A DNA stretch of 64,000 nucleotides from Candidatus Zixiibacteriota bacterium (GTDB lineage: Bacteria; Zixibacteria; MSB-5A5; GN15; JAAZOE01), in contig DAOUTW010000001.1 of assembly GCA_030668485.1 (NCBI GenBank), positions 1-64,000 of the forward strand, written 5' to 3'. The notes beneath the pieces are model-generated. The model was not told the DNA's origin, made no database searches, and worked only from the letters and a program-made list of their open reading frames with translations. How positions within the stretch are numbered: the stretch's first letter is position 1; the number at the start of each line of letters is the position of its first letter. Positions 17,185-26,552 of the stretch are shown piece by piece. The translations under genes were made by a program, and so were the position numbers.

Positions 17185-18585
17185 ATGTTGACGCCAAGTA
17201 TGACAAAAAGCAATAGCATTCAATTTAGATCAAAATTGCTCACCATATTTCTCCTGGCTTCTTTGACCTTTGTCTCGTCCAGGGCGACCGAGTGGGGATT
17301 GGGCGATGCAAAAAAGGTTGCCGATTCTCTGGCGAACGGATTCCGGGTCTCGGAAAATGAATCGATAGAGCTCAATCCCTCAGCCGGACTCGGGGATTAT
17401 CTGAGGTATGCCGCCTTGAACAGCCCGTCTTTAAAGGCGGCTTTCCATGATTGGAAAGCTGCATTGGAAAAGACCGGGTACGCCGGAGCGATGCCGGACC
17501 CGATGTTGAGCTATGGTTATTTTATAGAAAATGTGGAAACTCGCGTCGGTCCACAGGAACACCGCCTCAGTCTAAAGCAAGCTTACCCGTGGTTTGGGAC
17601 ATTAGGCGCCAGGAAGGATATAGCGTGGGAGGCCGCCAATGCCGTATTGGGTAAATATCAATCCGAAAAGTTGCGTCTGTTCTATCAGGTAAAAGCGATC
17701 TATTACAATCTTTACTATCTTGGCCGTGAAATCGCCCTGACCCGTGAAAACATGGAATTGCTGTTTTTCTGGGAATCGGTAGTCAGGACAAAATACAAAG
17801 TCGCACTCAGACAGCATCCGGATGTTATCAAGGTCCAGGTCGAATTGGGGAAACTCGAGGACAGGCTGGCCAGCCTTGAGGCGATGGTGGAGCCGGTTGC
17901 CGCTCGCCTGCGGGCGGTCCTGAATATCGATGAAAACATCGTGATCGGTTTGCCCGAAGAGATCGTAATAAATGAGCAGGCGATAAACCATGACTCTCTT
18001 CTTGCCAGGGTCGTTGCTGATAATCCGGATTTAATTGTGCTGGGGCATCTTATTGATAAGGAGCGGGCGGGAGTATCACTGGCCCAAAAGGAAAACTGGC
18101 CGAATTTTACGTTCGGCGTCGATTACATCAGGACCGGAGAAGCTATAAATCCGCTTCTGGCAGAGAGCGGAAAAGATCCGTGGATGGTTAGTGTCGGAAT
18201 TAATCTGCCCATTTGGCTGGGCAAGAACAAATCAAAAAAGCAAGAGGCGCAAGCGCGATATCGATCGGCCGAATACAGGCATATTGACGCAAAGAACCGC
18301 GCCATCGCCGTGACCGAGAAAGTGCTCTTCGAGTATGATGATGCCATGAGAAAAATCAGCCTGTATCGCGATGGTTTACTGCCCAAAGCTGAACAATCGT
18401 TAAACGCCAATTATACGGCTTATCAAGCAGGTGAAGCTGATTTTCTGAGCATTCTTGACGCTCAGCGCCTGCTGTTGGATTTCGAGTTGAAATTGGAAAA
18501 GGCGATGGTTGATTTGGCGACGAAAAGAGCTGAACTTGAAATGATAACCGGACATGAAATAGAGACAGATGGCAACAAGGAATAA
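17185..18585 (+). CDS. TolC/CusC-like outer membrane efflux channel
   Basis: A 466-residue outer membrane factor. An N-terminal signal peptide (KLLTIFLLASLTFVSSRA) is followed by two internally related OEP halves rich in long helices and alternating strands. The second ends with a typical SLNANYTAYQAGEADFLSIL segment near the tip region and a coiled-coil closing helix. It would form the trimeric outer duct for the adaptor and RND pump encoded next (18-bp and 4-bp gaps). ATG 17185 is preceded by AGGAAA; ATG 17200 is also possible, and the upstream frame to 17074 overlaps the regulatory repeats. Metal specificity is taken from the neighbours. Confidence 0.85.
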   Translation: MLTPSMTKSNSIQFRSKLLTIFLLASLTFVSSRATEWGLGDAKKVADSLANGFRVSENESIELNPSAGLGDYLRYAALNSPSLKAAFHDWKAALEKTGYAGAMPDPMLSYGYFIENVETRVGPQEHRLSLKQAYPWFGTLGARKDIAWEAANAVLGKYQSEKLRLFYQVKAIYYNLYYLGREIALTRENMELLFFWESVVRTKYKVALRQHPDVIKVQVELGKLEDRLASLEAMVEPVAARLRAVLNIDENIVIGLPEEIVINEQAINHDSLLARVVADNPDLIVLGHLIDKERAGVSLAQKENWPNFTFGVDYIRTGEAINPLLAESGKDPWMVSVGINLPIWLGKNKSKKQEAQARYRSAEYRHIDAKNRAIAVTEKVLFEYDDAMRKISLYRDGLLPKAEQSLNANYTAYQAGEADFLSILDAQRLLLDFELKLEKAMVDLATKRAELEMITGHEIETDGNKE

Positions 18586-18602
18586 TCAGAAGGAAAATTG
18601 CC

Positions 18603-20663
18603 ATGAATAAAAAGGCAAAGACTGGAATGGTTCTGAAAAAGATGTTACCCGACCGGGGTCCCGCTGTTGTCGGTGTTGTTATCGTCGCGATTGTGGCGTT
18701 TTCCCTTGGCCTTCTCCTGTCCGGGGGAGGTTCTTCTCCGAGCGGAACGGCAAGTCATGAACATGCGGAAAAAGGTCAGGCGGCGCCGACAACCTGGACT
18801 TGCTCCATGCACCCTCAAATCAAATTGCCCAAGGCGGGCAAGTGCCCGCTCTGTTTTATGGATCTTATCCCACTCGAATCAGGTGGCGGCGATGAACTCG
18901 ATCCGAACCAGATTCGAATGTCGGAGACGGCCAAGCAGTTGGCAAGTATCCAGGTTACTCCGGTGAGGCGTGCTTTCGGCGAGGCCGAAATAAGAATGGT
19001 TGGAAGGATCGCTTACGATGAGACCAAAATGGCATACATCACCGCCTGGGTTCCCGGACGCCTCGACAGGCTTTATGCCGATTTCACCGGAATCAGGGTT
19101 TCCAAGGGTGATCACCTGGTCAGTATATATTCGCCGGAGCTTCTGGCTGCTCAGGAGGAATTGCTTCAGGCGCGTTCCGCTGTTGCGGCTCTATTGAATG
19201 CCAGCAGTCGGGTTTTGAAAACCACAGCTAATGCCACTCTTGAAGCTTCCCGCGAGAAGTTGCGCCTGTATGGACTCAAGGTGGAACAGATTGATGAGAT
19301 CGAATCTACGCGACAAACAACCGATCATCTAACGATATATTCCCCGATCGGGGGAGTGGTAATACACAAGAACGCTTTGGAGGGGATGTATGTCTCCACC
19401 GGCACCCAGATTTATACGATCTCCGATTTATCGAAACTCTGGGCGGTTTTTGAGGCATATGAATCCGATCTTCCCTGGCTTCGCTATGGTCAACAGGTTT
19501 CATTTACCTCGCTGTCGTTCCCGGGTGAGACTTTTGAGGCCATTATAAGTTTTATCGACCCTGTCGTCGATCCCAAGACTCGCACTATACAAGTTCGCGC
19601 GATCGTAGATAATCCTGACCATAGACTCAAACCTGACATGTTTGTCCGTGCCATAATTGAGTCACGCATCGACGACAAGGGAAAGGTTATTGACGAAAAT
19701 CTGGCCGGGAAATGGATCAGCCCCATGCATCCGGAAATCGTAAAAGACCATCCCGGTAGCTGCGATGTATGCGGTATGCCCCTGGTCAAAGCCGAATCAC
19801 TTGGTTATGCGAGTCGTCGGGGATCGGATGAAAATGCTCCCCTGGTCATTCCGATTACGGCGCCGATGATTACCGGGAAACGGGCTGTCGTTTATGTAGA
19901 GATACCCAATGACGAAGGACCGCTCTTTGAAGGACGCGAAATCGAATTGGGACCTCGGGCAGGAGATTTTTACATTGTCAAATCCGGTCTTGAGGAAGGC
20001 GAGTTGGTTGTCACCAACGGTACTTTCAAGATCGACAGCGAACTTCAAATTCAGGCCAAGCCCAGTATGATGTCTCCCGAGGGCGGCGCGAGCATGGCCG
20101 GCCATCAGCACGGACAACCGGGATCGACCGAAGGAGCTTCATCGACGGCATCATCTGCGTACAAGGCAGGGACAACCGAACGTATGGCGGTTTCCGATGA
20201 TGCTCTGGCCGCTTTGTCGCCGGTTTATGATGCCTATTTTGAGACTCAGATGGCGCTGGCGGATGACAACCTGGAGACAACGACCGCAGCCTATGACATG
20301 CTTACCAATCGCCTGGACAAGGTTGATATGTCCCGGTTCACAGGCAAGGCTCACGACCGGTGGATGATAGCTTCAAAAAAACTAAGAACACAGGCGTCGA
20401 AGGGGAAATCGGCAAAAGATATTGCCGCCGCCCGTGACGTTTTCTTTCATCTTTCCAATGCGATAATCGAATTGCACGACACCTTCGGACACGCCATGGA
20501 TCATGACTATTTTCTCACGTTCTGCCCGATGGCACGAAACAATAAAGGCGCCTTTTGGCTTCAGACGGTTGACACCGTATACAATTCATTTTATGGCGCG
20601 TCGATGCTGAGATGTGGGGCGATTAAGAAGACGCTCACGTCCGGAAACACGGGAACGGAGTAA
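18603..20663 (+). CDS. CusB-like periplasmic adaptor with two heavy-metal-binding modules and a DUF3347-type tail
   Basis: A 686-residue membrane-fusion protein. One N-terminal transmembrane helix is followed by a heavy-metal-binding module (CSMHPQI...GKCPLCFMDL), then barrel-sandwich and hairpin domains. A second, internal module follows (SPMHPEI...GSCDVCGMPL) with its first Cys replaced by Ser, then a C-terminal region resembling DUF3347 (LSPVYDAYFETQMALADD...FCPMARNN). His- and Met-rich linkers fit copper/silver-type ligands. It would deliver metal to the RND pump and join it to the outer membrane channel. Two metal modules plus DUF3347 in one adaptor is a large version of the family. Substrate metal not proven. 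Confidence 0.88.
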   Translation: MNKKAKTGMVLKKMLPDRGPAVVGVVIVAIVAFSLGLLLSGGGSSPSGTASHEHAEKGQAAPTTWTCSMHPQIKLPKAGKCPLCFMDLIPLESGGGDELDPNQIRMSETAKQLASIQVTPVRRAFGEAEIRMVGRIAYDETKMAYITAWVPGRLDRLYADFTGIRVSKGDHLVSIYSPELLAAQEELLQARSAVAALLNASSRVLKTTANATLEASREKLRLYGLKVEQIDEIESTRQTTDHLTIYSPIGGVVIHKNALEGMYVSTGTQIYTISDLSKLWAVFEAYESDLPWLRYGQQVSFTSLSFPGETFEAIISFIDPVVDPKTRTIQVRAIVDNPDHRLKPDMFVRAIIESRIDDKGKVIDENLAGKWISPMHPEIVKDHPGSCDVCGMPLVKAESLGYASRRGSDENAPLVIPITAPMITGKRAVVYVEIPNDEGPLFEGREIELGPRAGDFYIVKSGLEEGELVVTNGTFKIDSELQIQAKPSMMSPEGGASMAGHQHGQPGSTEGASSTASSAYKAGTTERMAVSDDALAALSPVYDAYFETQMALADDNLETTTAAYDMLTNRLDKVDMSRFTGKAHDRWMIASKKLRTQASKGKSAKDIAAARDVFFHLSNAIIELHDTFGHAMDHDYFLTFCPMARNNKGAFWLQTVDTVYNSFYGASMLRCGAIKKTLTSGNTGTE

Positions 20664-20666
20664 GAT

Positions 20667-23600
20667 ATGGCAACTCAGCATCAGCCTCCGGGAAGCCAAA
20701 AACTTTCGCTACTCGACCGGATAATATACTATTGTCTCGATAACAAGCTGGTAATAGGTCTCATCACACTGGTGATAATCGGATGGGGGATAATGACCGC
20801 TCCATTCGACTGGAATCTGGGTGGTTTGCCGAGAAATCCGGTACCGGTAGATGCCATCCCCGATATTGGCGAAAACCAACAGATAGTGTTTACCGAGTGG
20901 ATGGGACGTTCCCCGCAGGATGTAGAAGACCAGATCACGTATCCCTTAACAGTCTCGCTTCTCGGCATTCCGGGAGTCAAGACTATCCGAAGTTATTCGT
21001 TCTTCGGATTTTCTACGATCTATGTGATTTTCAAGGATGATGTCGAGTTCTACTGGTCACGTTCTCGGGTGTTGGAAAAACTCAATTCGCTTCCATCGGG
21101 AACGGTCCCGCAAGGGGTTCAGCCGGCTCTCGGTCCCGATGCCACCGCCCTGGGACAGATCTTCTGGTACACTCTTGAGGGTCATGATGAAGAGGGGAAT
21201 CCCACCGGAGGGTGGGACCTGCATGAGTTGCGGTCGATCCAGGACTGGACGGTTCGATATGCTCTGCAGTCGGCCGACGGGGTGTCGGAAGTGGCTTCGG
21301 TGGGCGGATTCGTTCAGGAATATCAGATCGATGTGAATCCTGAGGCCATGCGAGCCCATGGGGTGTCGCTGGCAGATGTTTTTAACAGCGTCAGGATGTC
21401 CAATGTTGATGTGGGGGCCCGCACGATAGAGATAAACAAAGTGGAATACGTTATCCGGGGGTTGGGTTTCATAGAGAATATCTCGGATATAGAAAATACG
21501 GTCGTCAGCCAGACCAACAATATACCGTTGCGAATCCGCGATGTGGCCACCGTTTCGCTGGGACCGGCGCTCCGGCGCGGCGCTCTTGATAAAGGCGGAG
21601 CAGAAGTCGTGGGTGGGGTGGTGGTCGTGAGGTATGGTGAAAACCCGCTGGCGACGATCAAGAATGTTAAGAAAAAAATCGACGAAATTTCTCCGGGCTT
21701 GCCCAAAAAGACTCTTCCCGATGGCAGAACATCTCAGGTAACAATCGTTCCCTTCTATGACCGGACGGGGTTGATTTACGAAACGCTCGGCACGCTCAAC
21801 ACGGCTCTCATCGACGAAATCCTTGTCACCATCATCGTGGTCATTATTATGGTGATGCACCTCCGGAGTTCGATGCTGATATCCGGATTGTTGCCGCTGA
21901 CGGTCCTGATGGTATTTATTGCCATGAAATCATTCAAGGTGGACGCCAATATTGTGGCTCTTTCCGGGATCGCTATCGCTATCGGCACGATTGTTGATAT
22001 GGGGATTGTGATTTGTGAAAATATTTTAAAACACCTGGATATCGCTCCACCGGATGCCAATCGCAAGGAAGTTATCTTCCGTGCCGCATCGGAAGTCGGC
22101 AGTGCGGTGCTTACGGCGGTCTCAACAACGGTGGTATCGTTTTTGCCGGTATTTACAATGGAGGCGGCGGAAGGGAAGCTGTTCAAGCCATTGGCCTATA
22201 CCAAGACATTCGCTATCCTGGCGTCGGTGATAGTCGCGTTGACTATAATCCCACCCTTCGCACATCTTTTATTTACCAAAGGGTCCAATATTGCGCGGTC
22301 GCGAAAGGTGTGGTCGGTCGGTTTGGTATTTGCCGGGGTGGTGGCCTTCTTCTGGTCTTTCTGGTTCACCGGTCTGGCATTGTTGCTGGTGGCTGCCTAT
22401 GCTCATTTCAAAAGATATCTTCCGTCAGCTATCAGGGACAGGATACCGCGCTATTTTAATTATATTCTCGTCCTAATTGTCGCCTCATTACTTTCCGCCC
22501 ACTGGATGCCTCTTGGAATTTCCGCGGGCGGGATTATGAATTTTATTTTCGTGATTGTTCTGCTGGGCGGGATACTCCTGATTTTTCAGCTATTTATTCG
22601 GGCCTATGAACCTATCCTGCGCTGGTGTCTGGAGCATAAGCGGTTGTTTCTGCTATTTCCAACATTGTTGGTCTTGCTGGGACTGACCATCTGGTTGGGC
22701 TTCGACAGCATATTCGGATTCATGCCCTCCTGGATTCGATCTACTTCGCCTTACGTGGCCTTAAATCATAAATTTCCGGGTCTGGGCAAGGAATTTATGC
22801 CTGACCTTGATGAAGGTTCTTATTTATACATGCCGACAACCATGCCGCATGCCTCGATCGGCGAGGCCCTCGATGTTTTGCAATTGCAGGATAAGGCCTT
22901 CAGCAGTATTCCGGAAATTGAATCGGTGGTCGGTAAACTCGGACGCGCCGAATCACCTCTCGATCCGGCTCCGATTTCAATGATTGAGACAATAATCAAT
23001 TACAAATCTGAATATATAACCGACCGATCCGGCAAGCGCTTAAAGTTTGAGTATAACACCGACAAGAAAGAGTTTGCCCGCGATGAAAATGATCAGCTTA
23101 TACCCGATGACGATGGTAAACCGTATCGGCAGTGGCGCGATCATATCAATAGCCCGGACGATATATGGGATGAAATCGTCAAAGCCGGAAAACTGATAGG
23201 GACCACCTCGGCTCCAAAACTTCAGCCTATCGCAGCCAGGCTCGTGATGCTGCAATCCGGGATGCGGGCGCCGATGGGAGTGAAAGTTAAAGGACCCGAC
23301 CTGGAGACTATCGACCGAGTCGGGCTGGATATTGAACGTCTCTTAAAGGAAGTCCCCTCGGTAGAACCGACGGCGGTGATTGCCGACCGTATCGTCGGTA
23401 AACCGTATCTGGAGATCGATATCGACCGGGAAGCAATCGCCCGGTATGGCATCCATATTAGGCAGGTTCAGGATATTATTGAGGTTGCCGTCGGTGGGAA
23501 ACGACTTACAACCACGGTCGAAGGCCGGGAGCGTTACCCGGTTAGAGTCCGGTATCAGCGCGAACTTCGCAATACAATTGAAGAATTGGGAAAAATTCTG

Positions 23601-24458
23601 ATCCCTGCGCACGGGGGAGCGCAGATTCCATTAATAGAGTTGGCTGAGATTAGATTTGTTCGCGGACCGATGGTCATTAAGGCCGAAGATACTTTCCTGA
23701 CAGGTTATGTCATCTTCGATAAAAAGGACGGGTATGCGGAGGTTAATGTAGTAGAAGACGCTCAAAACTACCTGAAAGAAAAGATTGACAGCGGGGAACT
23801 CGAAATCCCTGCCGGCGCCAGTTATTCCTTCGCCGGGAGCTATGAGAACCAGGTACGGTCGGAAAAAAGGCTCATGGTGGTTCTCCCTCTGGCATTAGTA
23901 ATCATTTTTCTGATCCTCTATACTCAGTTCAAGCAGGTGCCGACGACACTTCTGGTTTTCTCAGGGATTTTCGTAGCCTGGTCCGGCGGCTTTTTGATGC
24001 TCTGGCTGTATGGTCAGGGCTGGTTTTTGGATTTCACCATCTTTGGCGAAAGCATGCGGGAATTATTCCAGGTCCGGACATACAATCTGTCGGTTGCCGT
24101 CTGGGTCGGTTTCCTCGCATTATTCGGTATCGCCACGGATGATGGAGTCATTATCTCGACCTATCTCAAGCAGGTTTTCGACCGGGTGAAACCATCCACG
24201 ATTCAGGAAGCACGCGAGGCCACAATTGAGGCGGGTAAACGACGCATAAGACCGGCTCTCATGACAGTTGCCACAACGATTCTGGCTTTGATTCCGGTGC
24301 TTACTTCTACCGGACGGGGATCTGATATCATGGTGCCGATGGCCATCCCATCGTTCGGCGGGATGACGGTCGTGCTCATAACCGTCTTTACGGTGCCGAC
24401 GTTGTACTGCGCTCTGGCCGAATCTCGGATAAATCGCCGGTCGAAGAAAAAAGGATGA
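20667..24458 (+). CDS. CusA-like heavy-metal RND efflux pump
   Basis: A 1263-residue inner membrane transporter of the HME-RND group. It has the usual start (first helix, PVDAIPDIGENQQIVFTEW), the proton-relay helix with Asp (AIAIGTIVDMGIVICEN), the second porter start (KEFMPDLDEGSYLYMPTTMP) and the C-terminal helix set with GIATDDGVIISTY. It is about 200 residues longer than CusA. Most of the excess is an insert with several extra hydrophobic segments between the two repeats (around residues 545-700) and a hydrophilic insert near residues 780-830. Third gene of the operon. Confidence 0.93.
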   Translation: MATQHQPPGSQKLSLLDRIIYYCLDNKLVIGLITLVIIGWGIMTAPFDWNLGGLPRNPVPVDAIPDIGENQQIVFTEWMGRSPQDVEDQITYPLTVSLLGIPGVKTIRSYSFFGFSTIYVIFKDDVEFYWSRSRVLEKLNSLPSGTVPQGVQPALGPDATALGQIFWYTLEGHDEEGNPTGGWDLHELRSIQDWTVRYALQSADGVSEVASVGGFVQEYQIDVNPEAMRAHGVSLADVFNSVRMSNVDVGARTIEINKVEYVIRGLGFIENISDIENTVVSQTNNIPLRIRDVATVSLGPALRRGALDKGGAEVVGGVVVVRYGENPLATIKNVKKKIDEISPGLPKKTLPDGRTSQVTIVPFYDRTGLIYETLGTLNTALIDEILVTIIVVIIMVMHLRSSMLISGLLPLTVLMVFIAMKSFKVDANIVALSGIAIAIGTIVDMGIVICENILKHLDIAPPDANRKEVIFRAASEVGSAVLTAVSTTVVSFLPVFTMEAAEGKLFKPLAYTKTFAILASVIVALTIIPPFAHLLFTKGSNIARSRKVWSVGLVFAGVVAFFWSFWFTGLALLLVAAYAHFKRYLPSAIRDRIPRYFNYILVLIVASLLSAHWMPLGISAGGIMNFIFVIVLLGGILLIFQLFIRAYEPILRWCLEHKRLFLLFPTLLVLLGLTIWLGFDSIFGFMPSWIRSTSPYVALNHKFPGLGKEFMPDLDEGSYLYMPTTMPHASIGEALDVLQLQDKAFSSIPEIESVVGKLGRAESPLDPAPISMIETIINYKSEYITDRSGKRLKFEYNTDKKEFARDENDQLIPDDDGKPYRQWRDHINSPDDIWDEIVKAGKLIGTTSAPKLQPIAARLVMLQSGMRAPMGVKVKGPDLETIDRVGLDIERLLKEVPSVEPTAVIADRIVGKPYLEIDIDREAIARYGIHIRQVQDIIEVAVGGKRLTTTVEGRERYPVRVRYQRELRNTIEELGKILIPAHGGAQIPLIELAEIRFVRGPMVIKAEDTFLTGYVIFDKKDGYAEVNVVEDAQNYLKEKIDSGELEIPAGASYSFAGSYENQVRSEKRLMVVLPLALVIIFLILYTQFKQVPTTLLVFSGIFVAWSGGFLMLWLYGQGWFLDFTIFGESMRELFQVRTYNLSVAVWVGFLALFGIATDDGVIISTYLKQVFDRVKPSTIQEAREATIEAGKRRIRPALMTVATTILALIPVLTSTGRGSDIMVPMAIPSFGGMTVVLITVFTVPTLYCALAESRINRRSKKKG

Positions 24459-24590
24459 TGAATTAGAAAATGGTGATTGGGGGGGATTCAATTCACATTC
24501 CCGGTGAGTTCCATTGGAATAATGAACTTGACAGCGGAATATGAATACGCCATCGGGATGTATGCCAACCACTTTTACATACACCCGGCA

Positions 24591-24863
24591 TCATTTTATG
24601 TCGTATAGTGGGTTGTCGCTCTTGGGGTTGAAGGGAATTTGGCTTTGGTCCCTCGTTTTTAAAGAATTTTCTTTTTCCTCCTCGGCTTTTTGGACTTTGC
24701 GATGGTATTGGATCCGGTAAAGTGTTCTCAATGCGCGAGATAACTCCCGATTAAGGTGCAATTCACAGCGCAGCAGGTTGGTCGCGATATTTTCAGTCGG
24801 TATGGCATTGTTACCGACACAGATTGTTCGGGTACGTTCCAAATCTTCCGGGGTTGGTGTCAC
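24591..24863 (-). CDS. Small conserved-looking hypothetical protein
   Basis: A 90-residue frame starting at GTG with no clear ribosome site. The middle segment (TNLLRCELHLNRELSRALRTLYRIQ) resembles a short helix-forming motif I have seen in small hypothetical proteins of Planctomycetes and FCB bacteria, often near mobile DNA; this is recollection, not a search. The tail is charged (AEEEKENSLK). It may be a remnant. Confidence 0.35.
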   Translation of the reverse strand: MTPTPEDLERTRTICVGNNAIPTENIATNLLRCELHLNRELSRALRTLYRIQYHRKVQKAEEEKENSLKTRDQSQIPFNPKSDNPLYDIK

Positions 24864-25004
24864 AATAGACAGAACTTTTAGGTTCGAGTTTTGTCTAGTT
24901 TATCCCCTTTGACTGTCAAGAACTCAGAACTTTTGAAATAATTTTTCTTACTAAATTGTTGTGTCTTTTGGCAGCAACTATGGGAGTTCTCCTTCCGACA
25001 ATCC

Positions 25005-26552
25005 CTATTCTTCCTTTCCTTTAATCAAATCAGTGGTCCAAGATATTAAATCTTTGATGTCTGGAAGCATCGGGCCCTGTACTCGCTCTTCGGCCTCCAG
25101 TAAAAGCTGAATACTATTCTCCAGATAAGAGAAGGATTTAAATATCTGATTACGAATGTCATCATAATTCTTTCTAATAACATTATCATAAGCGTTGCGA
25201 TTCGGGAAGTGCCTATAAATCCATCCGCGTCCCTCTTTAAACCAATAGCGAAACTCATCCTGGTTCTCAATACGCGACCTCGCGGACTCTTCCATTTCTA
25301 ATAATAGTTTGGTATCTTCAGAAATCTGGCCCTTGTCAATTCGTAGAATTAATTCTCGAACTCTACCTAAGGGACCGGATTTTGTCCTCTTAAAGTTTAG
25401 CTTATGAATTGTGTCGGACCAATCGTCAATTGCTTTCTTGACTTTCAATACATTGTCTTTTGCATACTTCGCTATGGCCGCCGGATCATCGGGATATTTC
25501 AAGAGCAGAAGGGTTTTAAGGTAATGATAGTGCGGACTACGCGCCGTCGAGAATATCCGTCGCGCTCTCACATCCGTAAAATTAAAAATATCGTCCTCTT
25601 CCAACTTGGGATTATCCATCAGAGGGTCCATTGACCAGCCAATATTCGCGAACTCGTTTAATGGCATTCCGCTACTCAGAATTGGCATGTATGTAAACCG
25701 TTTTTGACTATGAGCAAGATCATTAAGTGCGAGAGATAACTGATAACTCCTCGCATCGACTGAATTATTGAAACTTCGACCCGCCCGGGCCTTCTCTAGC
25801 TTTCTTAGAACATTATAATATTGTTCATTGTATTGATTCAATTTTACTGCCCCTTTACCGAGCACTTCCCTTATTTCCTCATCGATTGGCCTCACATCCC
25901 CATCTCTGATCAAGTCGAAAAGAGCTCTTGCCGGGTTCTTGGGACTTGCCTGAGAAGAGGTCGATTTGATTAGTGATAAGAACGAAGATAGGGGAAGCGC
26001 ATCACTAAATTCTTCAATCAATGGAACAGGCAGTTCATCCAATTCCTCTAAACCTTCACTACCCTTAATTGATGGATTAGAGAGTAATTCTTCAAGTTCA
26101 GAATAGTTTTCATAATTCTTGCAGGATCGGTAAAATCGTCTCAAAAAGGACAGCACTTCTAAGACGGTGGTCGGCAATACGTTGTAACAAGTATTCTTCC
26201 GGTCATGATGCAATATTGAAAAACGGACAATCTTGGACCATGTTCTGGATGGAGACGGATTGCTATATGAATAAATCTCTGAAAGGTCAAGAGATGAGTT
26301 GAATTGTAAATTGGATCGATAGGTGGAATCTATATAAATGAGCTGAAGTGCCTGAGATAAATCGAGTAAGGTTCGAAATAATACATTTATAATATCAGGG
26401 CTCAGAAAAATCGCGTTTTCAATGCTTTCCATGTAGGTTAGGACACCGGGAATTGTTTTATCATCAGTCTTTGCATCCTTAAGGATGTCCTCTATTCTAA
26501 CGTGCGTACGGAGAATCGCGGCAAATAATTCCCTATATTTATGGGAGGTCAT
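25005..26552 (-). CDS. Unrecognised protein, second gene of an accessory two-gene operon
   Basis: A 515-residue soluble, mostly helical protein that I do not recognise. There is no signal peptide or membrane helix. Residues ~270-310 (SFNNSVDARSYQLSLALND, then a PILSSGMPL strand) faintly recall the D-A-x-x-L...SS pattern of PIN-like nucleases; I give this little weight. The C-terminal ~60 residues are rich in charged helices. It starts with a good AAAGGAG and overlaps the upstream gene by 4 bp (ATGA), so the two products are probably made together and may form a membrane-anchored complex. Codon use is visibly AT-richer than in flanking genes, suggesting acquisition. Confidence 0.7.
   Translation of the reverse strand: MTSHKYRELFAAILRTHVRIEDILKDAKTDDKTIPGVLTYMESIENAIFLSPDIINVLFRTLLDLSQALQLIYIDSTYRSNLQFNSSLDLSEIYSYSNPSPSRTWSKIVRFSILHHDRKNTCYNVLPTTVLEVLSFLRRFYRSCKNYENYSELEELLSNPSIKGSEGLEELDELPVPLIEEFSDALPLSSFLSLIKSTSSQASPKNPARALFDLIRDGDVRPIDEEIREVLGKGAVKLNQYNEQYYNVLRKLEKARAGRSFNNSVDARSYQLSLALNDLAHSQKRFTYMPILSSGMPLNEFANIGWSMDPLMDNPKLEEDDIFNFTDVRARRIFSTARSPHYHYLKTLLLLKYPDDPAAIAKYAKDNVLKVKKAIDDWSDTIHKLNFKRTKSGPLGRVRELILRIDKGQISEDTKLLLEMEESARSRIENQDEFRYWFKEGRGWIYRHFPNRNAYDNVIRKNYDDIRNQIFKSFSYLENSIQLLLEAEERVQGPMLPDIKDLISWTTDLIKGKEE

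Noticed and set aside
21057-21860. Minus-strand frame of 267 codons opposite the RND pump gene
   Set aside because: Shadow of cusA-like coding sequence; composition low in complexity and no start signals.
24958-24978. Similarity to the GTTGC/GCAAC dyad at 724-742 (shared TTGGCAGCAAC)
   Set aside because: An 11-bp match in an unrelated context after the accessory genes; chance cannot be excluded and no promoter is associated.
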